Source: JAXMDS01 sp043777815
Lineage (GTDB): Bacteria; Pseudomonadota; Alphaproteobacteria; Rickettsiales; Rickettsiaceae
Reading direction: 5' to 3'
Length of the DNA stretch: 64,000 nt
Assembly: GCA_043777815.1 (NCBI GenBank)
Contig: JAYWHH010000001.1
Coordinates: 62,001-126,000, forward strand
The notes beneath the pieces were generated by a model. The model worked only from the letters and a program-made list of their open reading frames with translations, did no database searches and was not told the DNA's origin. The position numbers were made by a program, and so were the translations under genes. Within the stretch, counting starts at the first letter, position 1. Each line of letters starts with the position of its first letter. Of the stretch, positions 24,526 to 33,813 are shown piece after piece.

Positions 24526-25546
24526 AGTGCTGAGCTCTTATTAACTTTTCATTTATAGCAACCCCTAATTCTTCATTGGGTATAGGTGAAATAGTTATCA
24601 ATTTAAAATTGTTTTGAGTAGCCAAATCATCTGCCAATCTAAGAATTTCGTATAAACGAAAACTAGCTTCGCGTAAATTTCTATTTAAACTTAAATTTAA
24701 CCTTATCTGAGGAAGTGAGTTATATTTTTCAGGCTCACCAAAGTCTATGTGCACTCTTTGGTTTGGAGTTGATACGTCATCTTTCAATTTATGATAATTG
24801 ATGACTAATTTAGTCCTAGTTGAGTAATGTTTTTTAGACATACCAGGCGCAAGTAAAGTTGATTCAGATATTTGATTATCTATTGATACATCGCGAAATT
24901 TGGAATTTAAATCAAATATTTCAAAAGTTTCATCAAACTCATCTAGGAATTTTTTAATTTGGTTCGAAGTAATGTGACCATGTCTTAAGATTGTTATAGT
25001 TTTTTTTGCCTCAAATAAACCTCGACAATCTAAAATAGTTGACTCTAAACCATAGACACACTGATCTCCATCAATGCTGAATATATTTTTAAATTCACTT
25101 TTCACGTGCTCTATTTTAGTAGGACTAACGTAGTTAGAAATATTTGCACTCGGGGCTGCTATCATTTTAGATCTAGTGCTTTTAATTAATTCTAAAGCTA
25201 TCTTATGCTTTGGTATACGTACACAAATACTATTTAAACCAGCTGTTACAGTTTTTGCTATTAAGCTATTTGGCAAAATTGGAAGCACCATACTTAAAGG
25301 GCCTGGCCAGAATTTATCAGCCAAATTTTTAACAATTAAATTAGTTTGTGCAATAGTTTCAATACTTTCAAAATTATGACAATGTACTATTAATGGATTG
25401 TTAGAAGGTCTATTTTTAGTTTCATATATTTGTTTACAAGCGTCATCATTAAGTGCATCAGCTCCTAACCCATAAACAGTTTCCGTAGGAAAAATTACTA
25501 ACTTTCCGCTATTAAGCAAAACAATACCATGTTGTATTAAATTCAT
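24518..25546 (-). CDS. tsaC: Threonylcarbamoyl-AMP synthase, Sua5 long form
   Basis: 342 residues. The YrdC/TsaC domain (residues 1-205) has the hallmark VIFPTETVYGLGADA, KNRPSNNPLIVH, FWPGPLSMVL, CVRIPKH and APSANISNYVSPT segments. A linker with APGMSKKHYS and a C-terminal Rossmann-like Sua5 domain follow. It makes threonylcarbamoyl-AMP for the t6A37 modification of ANN-decoding tRNAs. It is the last gene of gltX-pepP-tsaC on the minus strand, starting 6 bases after the pepP stop. The hallmark residues are all present. Confidence 0.93.
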   Translation of the reverse strand: MNLIQHGIVLLNSGKLVIFPTETVYGLGADALNDDACKQIYETKNRPSNNPLIVHCHNFESIETIAQTNLIVKNLADKFWPGPLSMVLPILPNSLIAKTVTAGLNSICVRIPKHKIALELIKSTRSKMIAAPSANISNYVSPTKIEHVKSEFKNIFSIDGDQCVYGLESTILDCRGLFEAKKTITILRHGHITSNQIKKFLDEFDETFEIFDLNSKFRDVSIDNQISESTLLAPGMSKKHYSTRTKLVINYHKLKDDVSTPNQRVHIDFGEPEKYNSLPQIRLNLSLNRNLREASFRLYEILRLADDLATQNNFKLITISPIPNEELGVAINEKLIRAQHFE

Positions 25547-25552
25547 AGCATT

Positions 25553-27526
25553 TCAAATATCAGTATGATATGATAGCCATTTAGAACCTTTGGCAGATAG
25601 TTTATTTCTTAATGTTGAGTTGATTATTTCATAATAATCTTTCAAATATTTTTTATGTTGACTTGTAAGTAAATCTAAGTTTATTAGATCTCTATTATAA
25701 GGTATCAAAGTAAGATTTTTGCTCTTTAAAGTTCCAATATTTTCTCCATTGCTATAAGGTGTAAACTCAGTATAAACTAAATTTTCTATTCTAATGCCAA
25801 ACTCTCCTTCTACATAAACGCCCGGCTCATTAGAGAAGACCATATTCTGCATAATAGGAATATTAGATCTCGAATGTATTGATATTGGAGCTTCATGCAC
25901 ACTAAGAAAACTGCCAACGCCATGACCTGTACCATGGCTGTAATTAAGTTCAATTTCTTTTAAATAACTTCTAGCTAAATTATCCATTTCTCTAAAACTA
26001 TTTCCACTATCATTTTTTGTGATATCAAAATTTTCTATTTTATATAAAAAAAGATCAATATGCCCCATTAAAACCCTGGTGTATAAATCTTTCTGTTTAT
26101 TTGTTATATTCTCAAAACTGAGAACTCTGGTAACATCTGTTGTTGCGCCTTTGTATTGACCGCCGGAATCTATTAGAAGCAATCCATTATTTTTTACCGT
26201 CAAACAAGTTTCCCTGTCAGCCTTATAATGGATTACTGCTCCATTAGCCTGATATCCACATATAGGATCAAAACTTTCACCAATATATTCGGCCAAAGCA
26301 AACGGCTTTAAACTGGTGCTATGTCTAAATTCGGATAATTTTAATCCAATTTCATATTCGTTTATTTTACTTCCAGATATTATTAATTCTTCTATATGAC
26401 TAAATGCTTCAATTAAAGCAATTGCATCATCTATATGACCATTTCTCATACAGTTAATTTCAACAGAATTTTTACACGACTGCCAAAGCCTGAACTCTGT
26501 AGCATTGTATCTAATTTGCGGTAAAGAATTTAATGTTTTTGAAACTAAAGAATTATTTAAAAATTCATCTTCATAAATAAATATGATGTTATCATTATTT
26601 TTTGAAAGATTACTTAGTTGTTCTAAATCTATATAAAATCTACTAAGCTTTTTAAGTCTTAAATCAATTTCTAATTTTTCTGAATTGTTACAATCTGAAT
26701 CAGTATAAAGATTAATTGCATATCCTGAAGTGAGATTTAATTCTATAATTAAATATGACAAAAGAACAGGGGTATTTTTCACATCTCTTCCTCGAATATT
26801 TAATAACCAGCAAATCCAAAGTGGATCCAATGAAATGAAAAAAATTTTTCTATTTTGACTATCTTGTAAATATTTAGGATTTTTAGTATCAGACACGCGC
26901 ATTTCACTAAGTCTATTTACTAATTTAGATAATTTTTCTTGTGATGATTGGCCCGCATATTTAATGTCATAAGCAAAAAAAGGAAGATCTTCTTTTTTAG
27001 GTCTATTTTCCCAATATTTATCTACTAAATTTTCTAATAATGAGGTATACTCTATGTCTTGAAAAGTTATGCGAAAGTTATCACTTAACATTCTCGGATC
27101 ATATCCAATTTTTTTATCTTTTAAAATAGTTTTGCTGTCTTGTAAAAATTCAGAAAAATCTTTTATTATAAAATAATTAAGATCAATTTGATTTTTAGCT
27201 TGCAAGGTATATCTGCCATCAGTATACAATATGCCATAATTTTTCATTATGACCAACTGTCCAAAAGAGCCTGAAAATCTAGATACGGCCTCTAGTCTTT
27301 GATTATGACTTGGTGCATATTCTGAATTAAATTCATCTCTAGATGTTATTAGATATCCATCTATATTATATTCAGATAAGGCACATATAATATTCTGCAA
27401 CAAGTTGTTCGTAACGAAACGACTATTTGAACTTTTTTCTGTATCTGAAAAGCTATCATTAGATTCTGCATGGTCGCTTTGGTCATCAAGAAAAAAACTA
27501 TTTGTAATAAGATTATTGGTTTCCAT
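25553..27526 (-). CDS. pepP: Xaa-Pro aminopeptidase (peptidase M24B)
   Basis: Long M24B form of the APP1 type (about 650 residues). Two N-terminal creatinase-like domains precede the pita-bread catalytic domain. Metal-binding motifs are visible: LIDSGGQYKGATTDVTR, the YSHGTGHGVGSFLSVHE histidine, and SNEPGVY and FGIRIENL. It removes an N-terminal residue before proline, useful for peptide-scavenging intracellular bacteria. A first ATG at 27559 lies inside the gltX coding region; I prefer the ATG at 27526 (METNNLI), which still overlaps gltX by 14 bases. The acidic Ser/Asp-rich leader (residues 10-35) is extra. Confidence 0.93.
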   Translation of the reverse strand: METNNLITNSFFLDDQSDHAESNDSFSDTEKSSNSRFVTNNLLQNIICALSEYNIDGYLITSRDEFNSEYAPSHNQRLEAVSRFSGSFGQLVIMKNYGILYTDGRYTLQAKNQIDLNYFIIKDFSEFLQDSKTILKDKKIGYDPRMLSDNFRITFQDIEYTSLLENLVDKYWENRPKKEDLPFFAYDIKYAGQSSQEKLSKLVNRLSEMRVSDTKNPKYLQDSQNRKIFFISLDPLWICWLLNIRGRDVKNTPVLLSYLIIELNLTSGYAINLYTDSDCNNSEKLEIDLRLKKLSRFYIDLEQLSNLSKNNDNIIFIYEDEFLNNSLVSKTLNSLPQIRYNATEFRLWQSCKNSVEINCMRNGHIDDAIALIEAFSHIEELIISGSKINEYEIGLKLSEFRHSTSLKPFALAEYIGESFDPICGYQANGAVIHYKADRETCLTVKNNGLLLIDSGGQYKGATTDVTRVLSFENITNKQKDLYTRVLMGHIDLFLYKIENFDITKNDSGNSFREMDNLARSYLKEIELNYSHGTGHGVGSFLSVHEAPISIHSRSNIPIMQNMVFSNEPGVYVEGEFGIRIENLVYTEFTPYSNGENIGTLKSKNLTLIPYNRDLINLDLLTSQHKKYLKDYYEIINSTLRNKLSAKGSKWLSYHTDI

Positions 27527-29027
27527 ATATAAAAATTTTAATTCTATTGACAATATCATCTTTTGAAAGCAATTTCAAGATCATTTTAAGTTCCGGACCT
27601 TCATGCCCCCCTAACAAAACAGATCTTAAAAGTTGATAAACTTGCTGCTTAGTAAATGCAGTTTTTTGTTCTTTTATAGTTTTATGTTCAAGTAGATGCT
27701 CTACTACTAAGTTTAGCTCTAAAGAAGGATCAACTGCTTCTTCATTACTGCCATAATAATTTTCTATATAATCAAGTAATATTTTTGCAATTAATAATTG
27801 TTGAGCATCAGTAGATTGAGAAATCTTTGTATCAAAAAGTAACTTATTCCAAGTTTGCAACTCAGATTCATTATTGATGTTAAATTTTACTGCTTCCCAA
27901 AAATTTTCAGTAATTTCTGGATAATTAGTATTAATGTATTCAAATGACAGTTTATGCATTAACTTTCTGTTCAAAAGTTCCAGCTCTTTTTCACTATATT
28001 CAGTTGGAGATTTCGAGTATGATTCAATATCGAATTCATTAATTATTTCTTCATCAGAAGTATATGGAATTATGTTCTTTGAAGTTCCCATAAATGTAAG
28101 AAAACTTTTTAAAGCCATAGGGTTGATATCGCTCTTCAAGTCATGCACAGAAAATCCACCTTCTCGTTTAGATATCTTGCCATCTTTTGCTTTGATTAAT
28201 CCCAAATGTCCAAATTTTGGCATTTGATTGTAATATCGTAAAGTGAACAATTCATTATCATATTTAGTATCAACAAATCTATTGCTAGAAATTGCATTAT
28301 CTGAACTTACATCCAAAAGATTGATTTCATTAATAATTTGATTATGAATCTTAGCAATTGATTCAAAGATTTCAATTTGTATAGCTGTGTTGGTCAAATG
28401 ATCTTCTCCTCTAATTATGTGAGTTACACCCGCTCTCACATCATCAATAACAGAAGCTAAGATATATACAACTTCACCATCTGATTTAACCAAAATTGGA
28501 TCGCTTAAATTTTCGCTATTAAAACTTATCTCTCCTTTAATCATGTCCTGCCAAGTGATGGTCTTATGATCTAATTTAAATCTGTAATGTTTTTTTCTAC
28601 CTTCAGAATCAAATTGCAATATATCTCTTTTGTTTAAATTTAAGCTTGTGCGGTCATAAATAAAAGGCTTACCTTGTTGTAAGGCCTCTTTTCGCTTTAA
28701 TTCTAATTCTTCTTCAGTTTCATAACAAGGATATAATTTACCGAAATCAATAAGTTTTTTAATATACGTATTATATGCATGCGTTTGTTCCGTTTGTTTA
28801 AACGTAAAATCGAATTTTAAACCCATCCAACTAAGATCTTCATATATTCTTTTTAGATATTCAGAATCAAATCTACTTTTATCTGTATCATCAATTCGTA
28901 AAATGAACTTTCCGTTGTTTTTTTGAGCAAATAGATAGTTGATCAAAGCAACACGAGCATTGCCAACATGTAGGTATCCTGTAGGAGAAGGAGCAAATCT
29001 GGTAATAATATTATTAGTTTTATTCAT
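27513..29027 (-). CDS. gltX: Glutamyl-tRNA synthetase
   Basis: 504 residues, class I synthetase. The HIGH motif appears as HVGNAR in RFAPSPTGYLHVGNA, and the KMSKS loop as DGKISKREGG. ILRIDDTDKSR and the HIIRGEDHLTNTAIQ segment confirm specificity for glutamate. An insertion of roughly 35 residues (NEINLLDVSSDNAISSNRF region) precedes the KISKR loop. In alphaproteobacteria without GlnRS this enzyme also charges tRNA-Gln with Glu for later amidation. It leads the gltX-pepP-tsaC operon. Confidence 0.97.
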   Translation of the reverse strand: MNKTNNIITRFAPSPTGYLHVGNARVALINYLFAQKNNGKFILRIDDTDKSRFDSEYLKRIYEDLSWMGLKFDFTFKQTEQTHAYNTYIKKLIDFGKLYPCYETEEELELKRKEALQQGKPFIYDRTSLNLNKRDILQFDSEGRKKHYRFKLDHKTITWQDMIKGEISFNSENLSDPILVKSDGEVVYILASVIDDVRAGVTHIIRGEDHLTNTAIQIEIFESIAKIHNQIINEINLLDVSSDNAISSNRFVDTKYDNELFTLRYYNQMPKFGHLGLIKAKDGKISKREGGFSVHDLKSDINPMALKSFLTFMGTSKNIIPYTSDEEIINEFDIESYSKSPTEYSEKELELLNRKLMHKLSFEYINTNYPEITENFWEAVKFNINNESELQTWNKLLFDTKISQSTDAQQLLIAKILLDYIENYYGSNEEAVDPSLELNLVVEHLLEHKTIKEQKTAFTKQQVYQLLRSVLLGGHEGPELKMILKLLSKDDIVNRIKIFIYGNQ

Positions 29028-29369
29028 TTTAAAATCATTTATTTAACTTTATCATTTTAGTTTTTTCTAGTGTATGACGTACATTTAAAGCACTGAAAGC
29101 CACTTCACTGAAATGTAATAAATTACAATTTGTCTTGTAACATTTGTAAAATGTCAAGGATTTTCTATGTAAAATACTAAACAATCATATTATACTTCAT
29201 ATATTTTATAAATGTAATACTATAGCATAACTAGTACTACGACAGCTTGATTTATGAATGTTTCATCAATCAAAAATATAAAGAAAACTGTAATATTTTT
29301 TTTATTTTTGCTTTGTTAGTGAGGTTATAAATCTGGTTTATTCTTTTGCTAAACAAACATCATAAAGAA
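29028..29369. other. Intergenic region with a short palindrome
   Basis: About 340 bases between the divergent gltX and the gene at 29370. The only structure seen is TGTAATAAATTACA at 29114-29127, a perfect 6-2-6 inverted repeat that could bind a dimeric regulator. No gene or RNA recognised. Confidence 0.4.
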
Positions 29370-30023
29370 ATGAATAAGAAAGCGACTAACATAACAATCA
29401 ATTTTAAAAACCCAAATAGCAACAAAAGAACAATCAAAAATAGCTTGTCATATCAAGCTTGTATTGCAGGCAAATTACTATCAGCTCAAAATACTTCAAA
29501 TCATATCCTGCCTACGCATCTTAAAAGCAACGATAGCTTGAAAAACAATATGGTAAACAAAAAAATATCTGGATTAGTAACTATTGATCAAAAAAAGACA
29601 ACAAATACTTCCAATAAAAAATTAAACCTTGATAGCGAAATACAATCATATATTGACTATGAAGGAGAGAAAAAATACTTTCAAGCGCCTTTTGAAAACT
29701 TAAGAGAGCATTTAAAAGACGAATCTTACTTAACGCAAATAAGTGTGGCAATAATTATGCAGGCTATGATCGACTGCACAGCTCATGGAAACGGAAAATA
29801 TACTAAAAAAATTCGCAAAGATGCCAGAGAGTGGATTTTCACTAATGGGCCTAATTTTAAACAAACATGCATAGAAGCTAGAATATTGCCAGAATTTGTC
29901 ATCAATAAAACTAAGGAATTAATTGGAATTACAGATCCAACACGACCATCTAATCAAAATTTAGACATTACAGGAAAACAAGAAGTATTTTATCAATATA
30001 AAATGAAAAAAACTTATAAATAA
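29370..30023 (+). CDS. Hypothetical protein with a conserved-looking C-terminal domain
   Basis: About 217 residues from the ATG at 29370; a TTG at 29346 in the same frame would add eight. The first 100 residues are Lys/Asn/Ser-rich and probably disordered. From about residue 110 the sequence becomes ordered: LTQISVAIIMQAMIDC, then KIRKDAREWIFTNGPNFKQTCIEARILPEFVINKTKELI. That pattern (an alanine-rich helix, then 'AR-W' and a final helix after 'C..a.ldPe.v') resembles small alphaproteobacterial proteins of unknown function, some phage-linked; this comparison is from memory. The basic N-terminus would suit nucleic-acid binding. Convergent with phaC across a tail-copy repeat. Confidence 0.55.
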   Translation: MNKKATNITINFKNPNSNKRTIKNSLSYQACIAGKLLSAQNTSNHILPTHLKSNDSLKNNMVNKKISGLVTIDQKKTTNTSNKKLNLDSEIQSYIDYEGEKKYFQAPFENLREHLKDESYLTQISVAIIMQAMIDCTAHGNGKYTKKIRKDAREWIFTNGPNFKQTCIEARILPEFVINKTKELIGITDPTRPSNQNLDITGKQEVFYQYKMKKTYK

Positions 30024-30052
30024 AATAAAAATAAAAAAGATTTAAGTTATAT

Positions 30053-30268
30053 GCATATTAACCACAATAAATTTTGTAGCTTGTGGGGCTGTATTTTTGC
30101 ATGTTAACCGCAATCAATTTCGTAGCTTATAGCTGTATTTTTACATATTAACCGCAATCAATCTTGTAGCTTGTGGGGATTTATTTTTACATATTCACCG
30201 CAATAAATTTTGTAGCTTATAGCTGTATTTTTACATATTCACCGCAATCATCTTGTATCTTATATAGG
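30053..30268. repeat. Five-unit tandem repeat with alternating 46/44-bp period, copying the phaC tail
   Basis: Units begin at 30053, 30099, 30143, 30189 and 30233 with (G/A)CAT(A/G)TT(A/C)ACC(G/A)CAAT. Spacings run 46, 44, 46, 44, and two variants alternate: one with GTAGCTTGTGGGG, one with GTAGCTTATAGCTG. The last unit is the real phaC end (minus strand, ...DDCGEYVKIQL-stop). The unit at 30099-30143 reads DCG-stop-YVKIQL-stop in the same frame sense. Confidence 0.92.
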
Positions 30269-31575
30269 TTTATTTTAGAATTATCCTCTGTACTTATTGC
30301 GCCAGAAAAATCTTTTAACCAATTGACCCAAGAAGTCCACCAAGATCCAAAATTATAGTCTTTTGAATTAATAATACTCGATATAGCTTGGTTAGGATTT
30401 GATATAATCCAGTGCTTACCCTTATTTCTGTAAGGTGGGTTTACAATTCCATTAACGTGCCCCCCGGTAGATAAGCATATAGTGGCATTATCTAGTAAAA
30501 GACCACTGTCTAATATGCATTGTGGAGTAATGATATGATCATGTATACAACCTATAAAAAATTTTGGCAAACGAGACTTTAAAGTGATGATTTGATTTTC
30601 TATGACTAAAGAATTTTTAGCTAATTTGTTACCCAAATAAATTTCTCTAATAAAAAACATCAAATTCTCAATTGATTGATTAACTGAATCATCATTCCAG
30701 TACATTATGTCAGATTTCATTGGATCATTACCGTATAAATAGTTATTTTGATAGTATTTCCAAACTGCGTCTTTAGATTTAATCATGTTAAACATTTGTC
30801 CTACCAATTGACCTTTAATAAAACCATATTTATTAGCATATTCCTCTATCAAGGGCAAAGTTTGATTATTAATAAATAAATCAAACTCGCCTATATCATC
30901 ATAATTTAATCCAGAATTAACAAAACTCATCGAATTAATATAAGATTCAAGCTTGTCCATAAGAATTGATATAAAAGTGCCTCCCATGCAATATCCAAAC
31001 AAATTCAATTTTGGATATCCAAGTTCATCCACTAAAAATTTAATAACCTGCTCAATTTCATTTAAACAATCTTGAAATGAAAATTTAGGATGATCTAAAT
31101 TATTAAATGAGATAGTGAATACTTGAAAATTTTGATCTACTAGATATTTAATTAAAGAATTTTCCTCTGATAGATCTAGCATATAATACTTGTTTATAGT
31201 AGAAGGAACAATTAAAATTGGTATTTCATGACTGTCAGTCGTTTTATAACTCAATACTTCAAGAAGTTCCGTTTTATATATAACTGAACAAGGAGTTCTA
31301 GCTATGTTTTTCCCTATAACAAATTCAGAATTTTTTCTGTTTAAACTCCAATAATCTAATGAAGAATTAATTAAATCTTGTTGAAAATTATTTACTCCGT
31401 TTACTATGCTACGGCCATTAGTACTAATCATCAATTCTTTTGCCAGTGTATTAGTTAAGAAAAAATTATCAGGATTCATAGCATTTTGAATCTGCTTTAA
31501 ACTAAATACATTTAGGCGATTCGCACGATCAAGTTGTTTAAAGATTTCAAAGGAATTATTACAAGGAGAGAACAT
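30217..31575 (-). CDS. phaC: Polyhydroxyalkanoate synthase (short form)
   Basis: 452 residues against roughly 590 for class I synthases; the missing part is the N-terminal region. The lipase-like box is GYCMGG with the catalytic cysteine at residue 196. The catalytic aspartate is in CIHDHIITP and the histidine in SGGHVNGIVNPP, so the triad is complete. PSTINKYYMLDLSEENSLIKYLVDQ is the classic PhaC segment. It polymerises hydroxyacyl-CoA into carbon-storage granules. It lies 7 bases after pgsA on the minus strand. Monomer-supply genes phaA and phaB are not in the window. The 3' end is copied four more times downstream. Confidence 0.92.
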   Translation of the reverse strand: MFSPCNNSFEIFKQLDRANRLNVFSLKQIQNAMNPDNFFLTNTLAKELMISTNGRSIVNGVNNFQQDLINSSLDYWSLNRKNSEFVIGKNIARTPCSVIYKTELLEVLSYKTTDSHEIPILIVPSTINKYYMLDLSEENSLIKYLVDQNFQVFTISFNNLDHPKFSFQDCLNEIEQVIKFLVDELGYPKLNLFGYCMGGTFISILMDKLESYINSMSFVNSGLNYDDIGEFDLFINNQTLPLIEEYANKYGFIKGQLVGQMFNMIKSKDAVWKYYQNNYLYGNDPMKSDIMYWNDDSVNQSIENLMFFIREIYLGNKLAKNSLVIENQIITLKSRLPKFFIGCIHDHIITPQCILDSGLLLDNATICLSTGGHVNGIVNPPYRNKGKHWIISNPNQAISSIINSKDYNFGSWWTSWVNWLKDFSGAISTEDNSKINLYKIQDDCGEYVKIQL

Positions 31576-31582
31576 TTATAAA

Positions 31583-32125
31583 TTAAAGTCTAATATTATA
31601 CCTATGAATATACTTCATTAAATACGAATATCCACTGCATAAAGTCGCAATAGTTGCAATCCACAATAAAATAGCGGCCAGTTTGTCTATATAAATAATG
31701 CTTGGATATGCGTCACTGAGCAAAAAAAGAAACAATGACACCATCTGTACGGTAGTTTTAATTTTAGCAAAATAACTAGATTTTAAATCTATACTTAATT
31801 GTCCACGTAGAGATGAAATTGTAATTTCTCTACTAATGATAAGTAGACATGGTAATATATTAATCTTGTCTAACCTAACCAAAAGAATCAATATTGTTGA
31901 TACTAAAATTTTATCCGCCAAGGGATCCAGCATTTCTCCAATAGTGGATTGACATTCAAGTTTTCTTGCTAACCATCCATCTATAAAATCTGTAATGCAT
32001 GCTAAGAAAAATAAAACTACTGCTAATCTCTTAATAAAGTTGGAATCTCTAAAGTAAAAAGTGGAAATTATCATTGGTATGATCGCAATTCTAAAAAGAG
32101 TAATATAATTTGGTATTGATTTCAT
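31583..32125 (-). CDS. pgsA: CDP-diacylglycerol-glycerol-3-phosphate phosphatidyltransferase
   Basis: The CDP-alcohol phosphotransferase motif D-x2-D-G-x2-A-R-x8-G-x3-D-x3-D is intact in DFIDGWLARKLECQSTIGEMLDPLADK. Four or more membrane helices follow. The start is placed at the ATG giving MKSIPNYITLFRI, the normal PgsA N-terminus; an ATG at 32152 would add nine residues. The enzyme makes phosphatidylglycerol phosphate in the inner membrane, between CdsA (38058) and PgpA (23848). It sits between an MFS gene and phaC in an apparent minus-strand operon. Confidence 0.93.
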   Translation of the reverse strand: MKSIPNYITLFRIAIIPMIISTFYFRDSNFIKRLAVVLFFLACITDFIDGWLARKLECQSTIGEMLDPLADKILVSTILILLVRLDKINILPCLLIISREITISSLRGQLSIDLKSSYFAKIKTTVQMVSLFLFLLSDAYPSIIYIDKLAAILLWIATIATLCSGYSYLMKYIHRYNIRL

Positions 32126-32212
32126 CAAGTGTATAAATTTACAATTAACCATATATTTAGAGTATATAATTTATACATGGTTATCAACATATACTTAGGA
32201 TGTAAGTATATT

Positions 32213-33568
32213 TTATAAATCTATTTTGTAAGATTCTTGATAATTTGCTAAAGCTATCAAGCCTACTATGTCTAATGTCAAAAGATAAAACCATATCCAG
32301 TTAGCATATCCTAAATGATGAATAAAATATGTGCTGATAATTGGGATAGTTCCTCCAAAAAGCGCCGCACTAATATTATAAGATAGTCCCACGCAAGTAA
32401 ATCGTATATTTGTAGGAAATATTTCAACCAGAGTTGCGGGTATTGGGCCCATATAAATACCTAAACTAATGCATATTCCAATCTGTAATAATAAAATATT
32501 TGTAATATCGTTAAGTAGCAAACTATAGAGACAAGTAACTCCTATTGTGCTCAAAAGTCCAATGATCATAATTTTTTTCCTTCCAAATTTGTCAGATAAA
32601 TGACCAGATATAGGCATTGTAACTGACATCGTAACTAGCCCTAAACTAAGAATCAAATTGCTAATTTGAGGCTGTAAATTAAAACTTTCCTTTAAAAAAG
32701 AAGAAAAGTAAACTCCAAACATGTAAAAATTACTTGTAACGACCATGTATAGCAACATTCCAAGCAAAAGCTTTTTTCGAAATAGTGAAAATGCATATTT
32801 AACTGGATTTTCAACCGTTTGTCTATTAAGTTTCATTTGTTCAAATACTTTACTTTCCTTTAAATGGGACCTCATATACATACCCACTAAACCCATACCA
32901 ACTCCGCATACAAAAGGAATTCTCCACCCCCAACTAAATATCTCATCTTCTAATAAAAATTTAAAAATCATGAAATATGAAGATAGCCCTATTAATATCC
33001 CAAAACACATACTAACGAATGATAAGCTTCCTACTAGTCCTCTATTGGATTTTTGGCAACTTTCTGCTAAATATATGATACATGAACTAAACTCGCCACC
33101 TAATGAAAATCCTTGAATTAATCTAAATAGAAATAATAGCAAGGGGGCTAAAATTCCTATTCGTTCATAAGTTGGTAACAGTCCGATTCCTAATGTAGGC
33201 AGAGCCATGGCCAAGATAGAGATTGTTAAAACCGATTTTCTACCATATTTATCTCCTATAATGCCTAATATTATTCCCCCTAAAGGCCTTATTACAAATC
33301 CAGAAGCAAATATAATCCAAATCATTATATTAGACCAATGATTTTTAGGTAGAAAGTTTAATGCGATCATTCCAGCAAAATGACCATATATACAGTATTC
33401 AAACCACTCTAAGCTATTGCCAATCATGCTGGCTATTATTGTTTTATTGATATTTCTCTCTTTTTGACTCTCTGCTTTATCATGCTCTCGTTTATTAAGG
33501 CCTTCTTTTTCGTTCAAATTACTTTGATCTATCCACAACAAGATAGATTTATTTGGTTTTAAATTCAT
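32213..33568 (-). CDS. MHS-family MFS transporter, ProP-like (1)
   Basis: 451 residues, 12 predicted membrane helices. MASMIGNSLEWFEYCIYG-type opening (IIASMIGNSLEWFEYCIY), GFVIRPLGGIILGIIGDKYGRK (the MFS loop 2-3 motif), and RLIQGFSLGGEFSSCIIYLAE match the metabolite:H+ symporter group that includes ProP. A charged 35-residue N-terminal leader precedes helix 1. Rickettsiales carry many ProP-like copies that take up osmolytes or metabolites from the host; substrate cannot be read from sequence. Upstream of pgsA-phaC on the same strand. Confidence 0.9.
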   Translation of the reverse strand: MNLKPNKSILLWIDQSNLNEKEGLNKREHDKAESQKERNINKTIIASMIGNSLEWFEYCIYGHFAGMIALNFLPKNHWSNIMIWIIFASGFVIRPLGGIILGIIGDKYGRKSVLTISILAMALPTLGIGLLPTYERIGILAPLLLFLFRLIQGFSLGGEFSSCIIYLAESCQKSNRGLVGSLSFVSMCFGILIGLSSYFMIFKFLLEDEIFSWGWRIPFVCGVGMGLVGMYMRSHLKESKVFEQMKLNRQTVENPVKYAFSLFRKKLLLGMLLYMVVTSNFYMFGVYFSSFLKESFNLQPQISNLILSLGLVTMSVTMPISGHLSDKFGRKKIMIIGLLSTIGVTCLYSLLLNDITNILLLQIGICISLGIYMGPIPATLVEIFPTNIRFTCVGLSYNISAALFGGTIPIISTYFIHHLGYANWIWFYLLTLDIVGLIALANYQESYKIDL

Positions 33569-33813
33569 TAACTGCTAATTTGAAATTAAGCTCTCACAAT
33601 ACAATATTGTAGAATATTAGATATCAATTCTGTTTCTTTAGGTCAAAATAAATATTAAAATCTCAACTTAATTGCAATTTATTCTATCTATAGTTCAATT
33701 AGTAATTGAAAAACTACAATTTTATCATATTTTTAAAAGTAAAATGCTTTAATAAACTTCATAATATCATATAGCTATATAATTAATGTATACATTTCAC
33801 TATCACTTTATAT

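Noticed and set aside
13040..30200. Shared element between the 81-bp repeat and the phaC repeat (both have GTAGCTTG)
   Set aside because: The shared stretch is under ten bases, and the phaC version is explained by its own coding tail; coincidence is likely.
30053..30268. Possible CRISPR array
   Set aside because: The units are contiguous with no unique spacers, the spacing alternates between two variants, and the last unit is the phaC coding end. No cas genes are near.
30173..30358. Plus-strand frame of 61 residues
   Set aside because: It runs across the tail repeats and antisense to phaC; no independent support.
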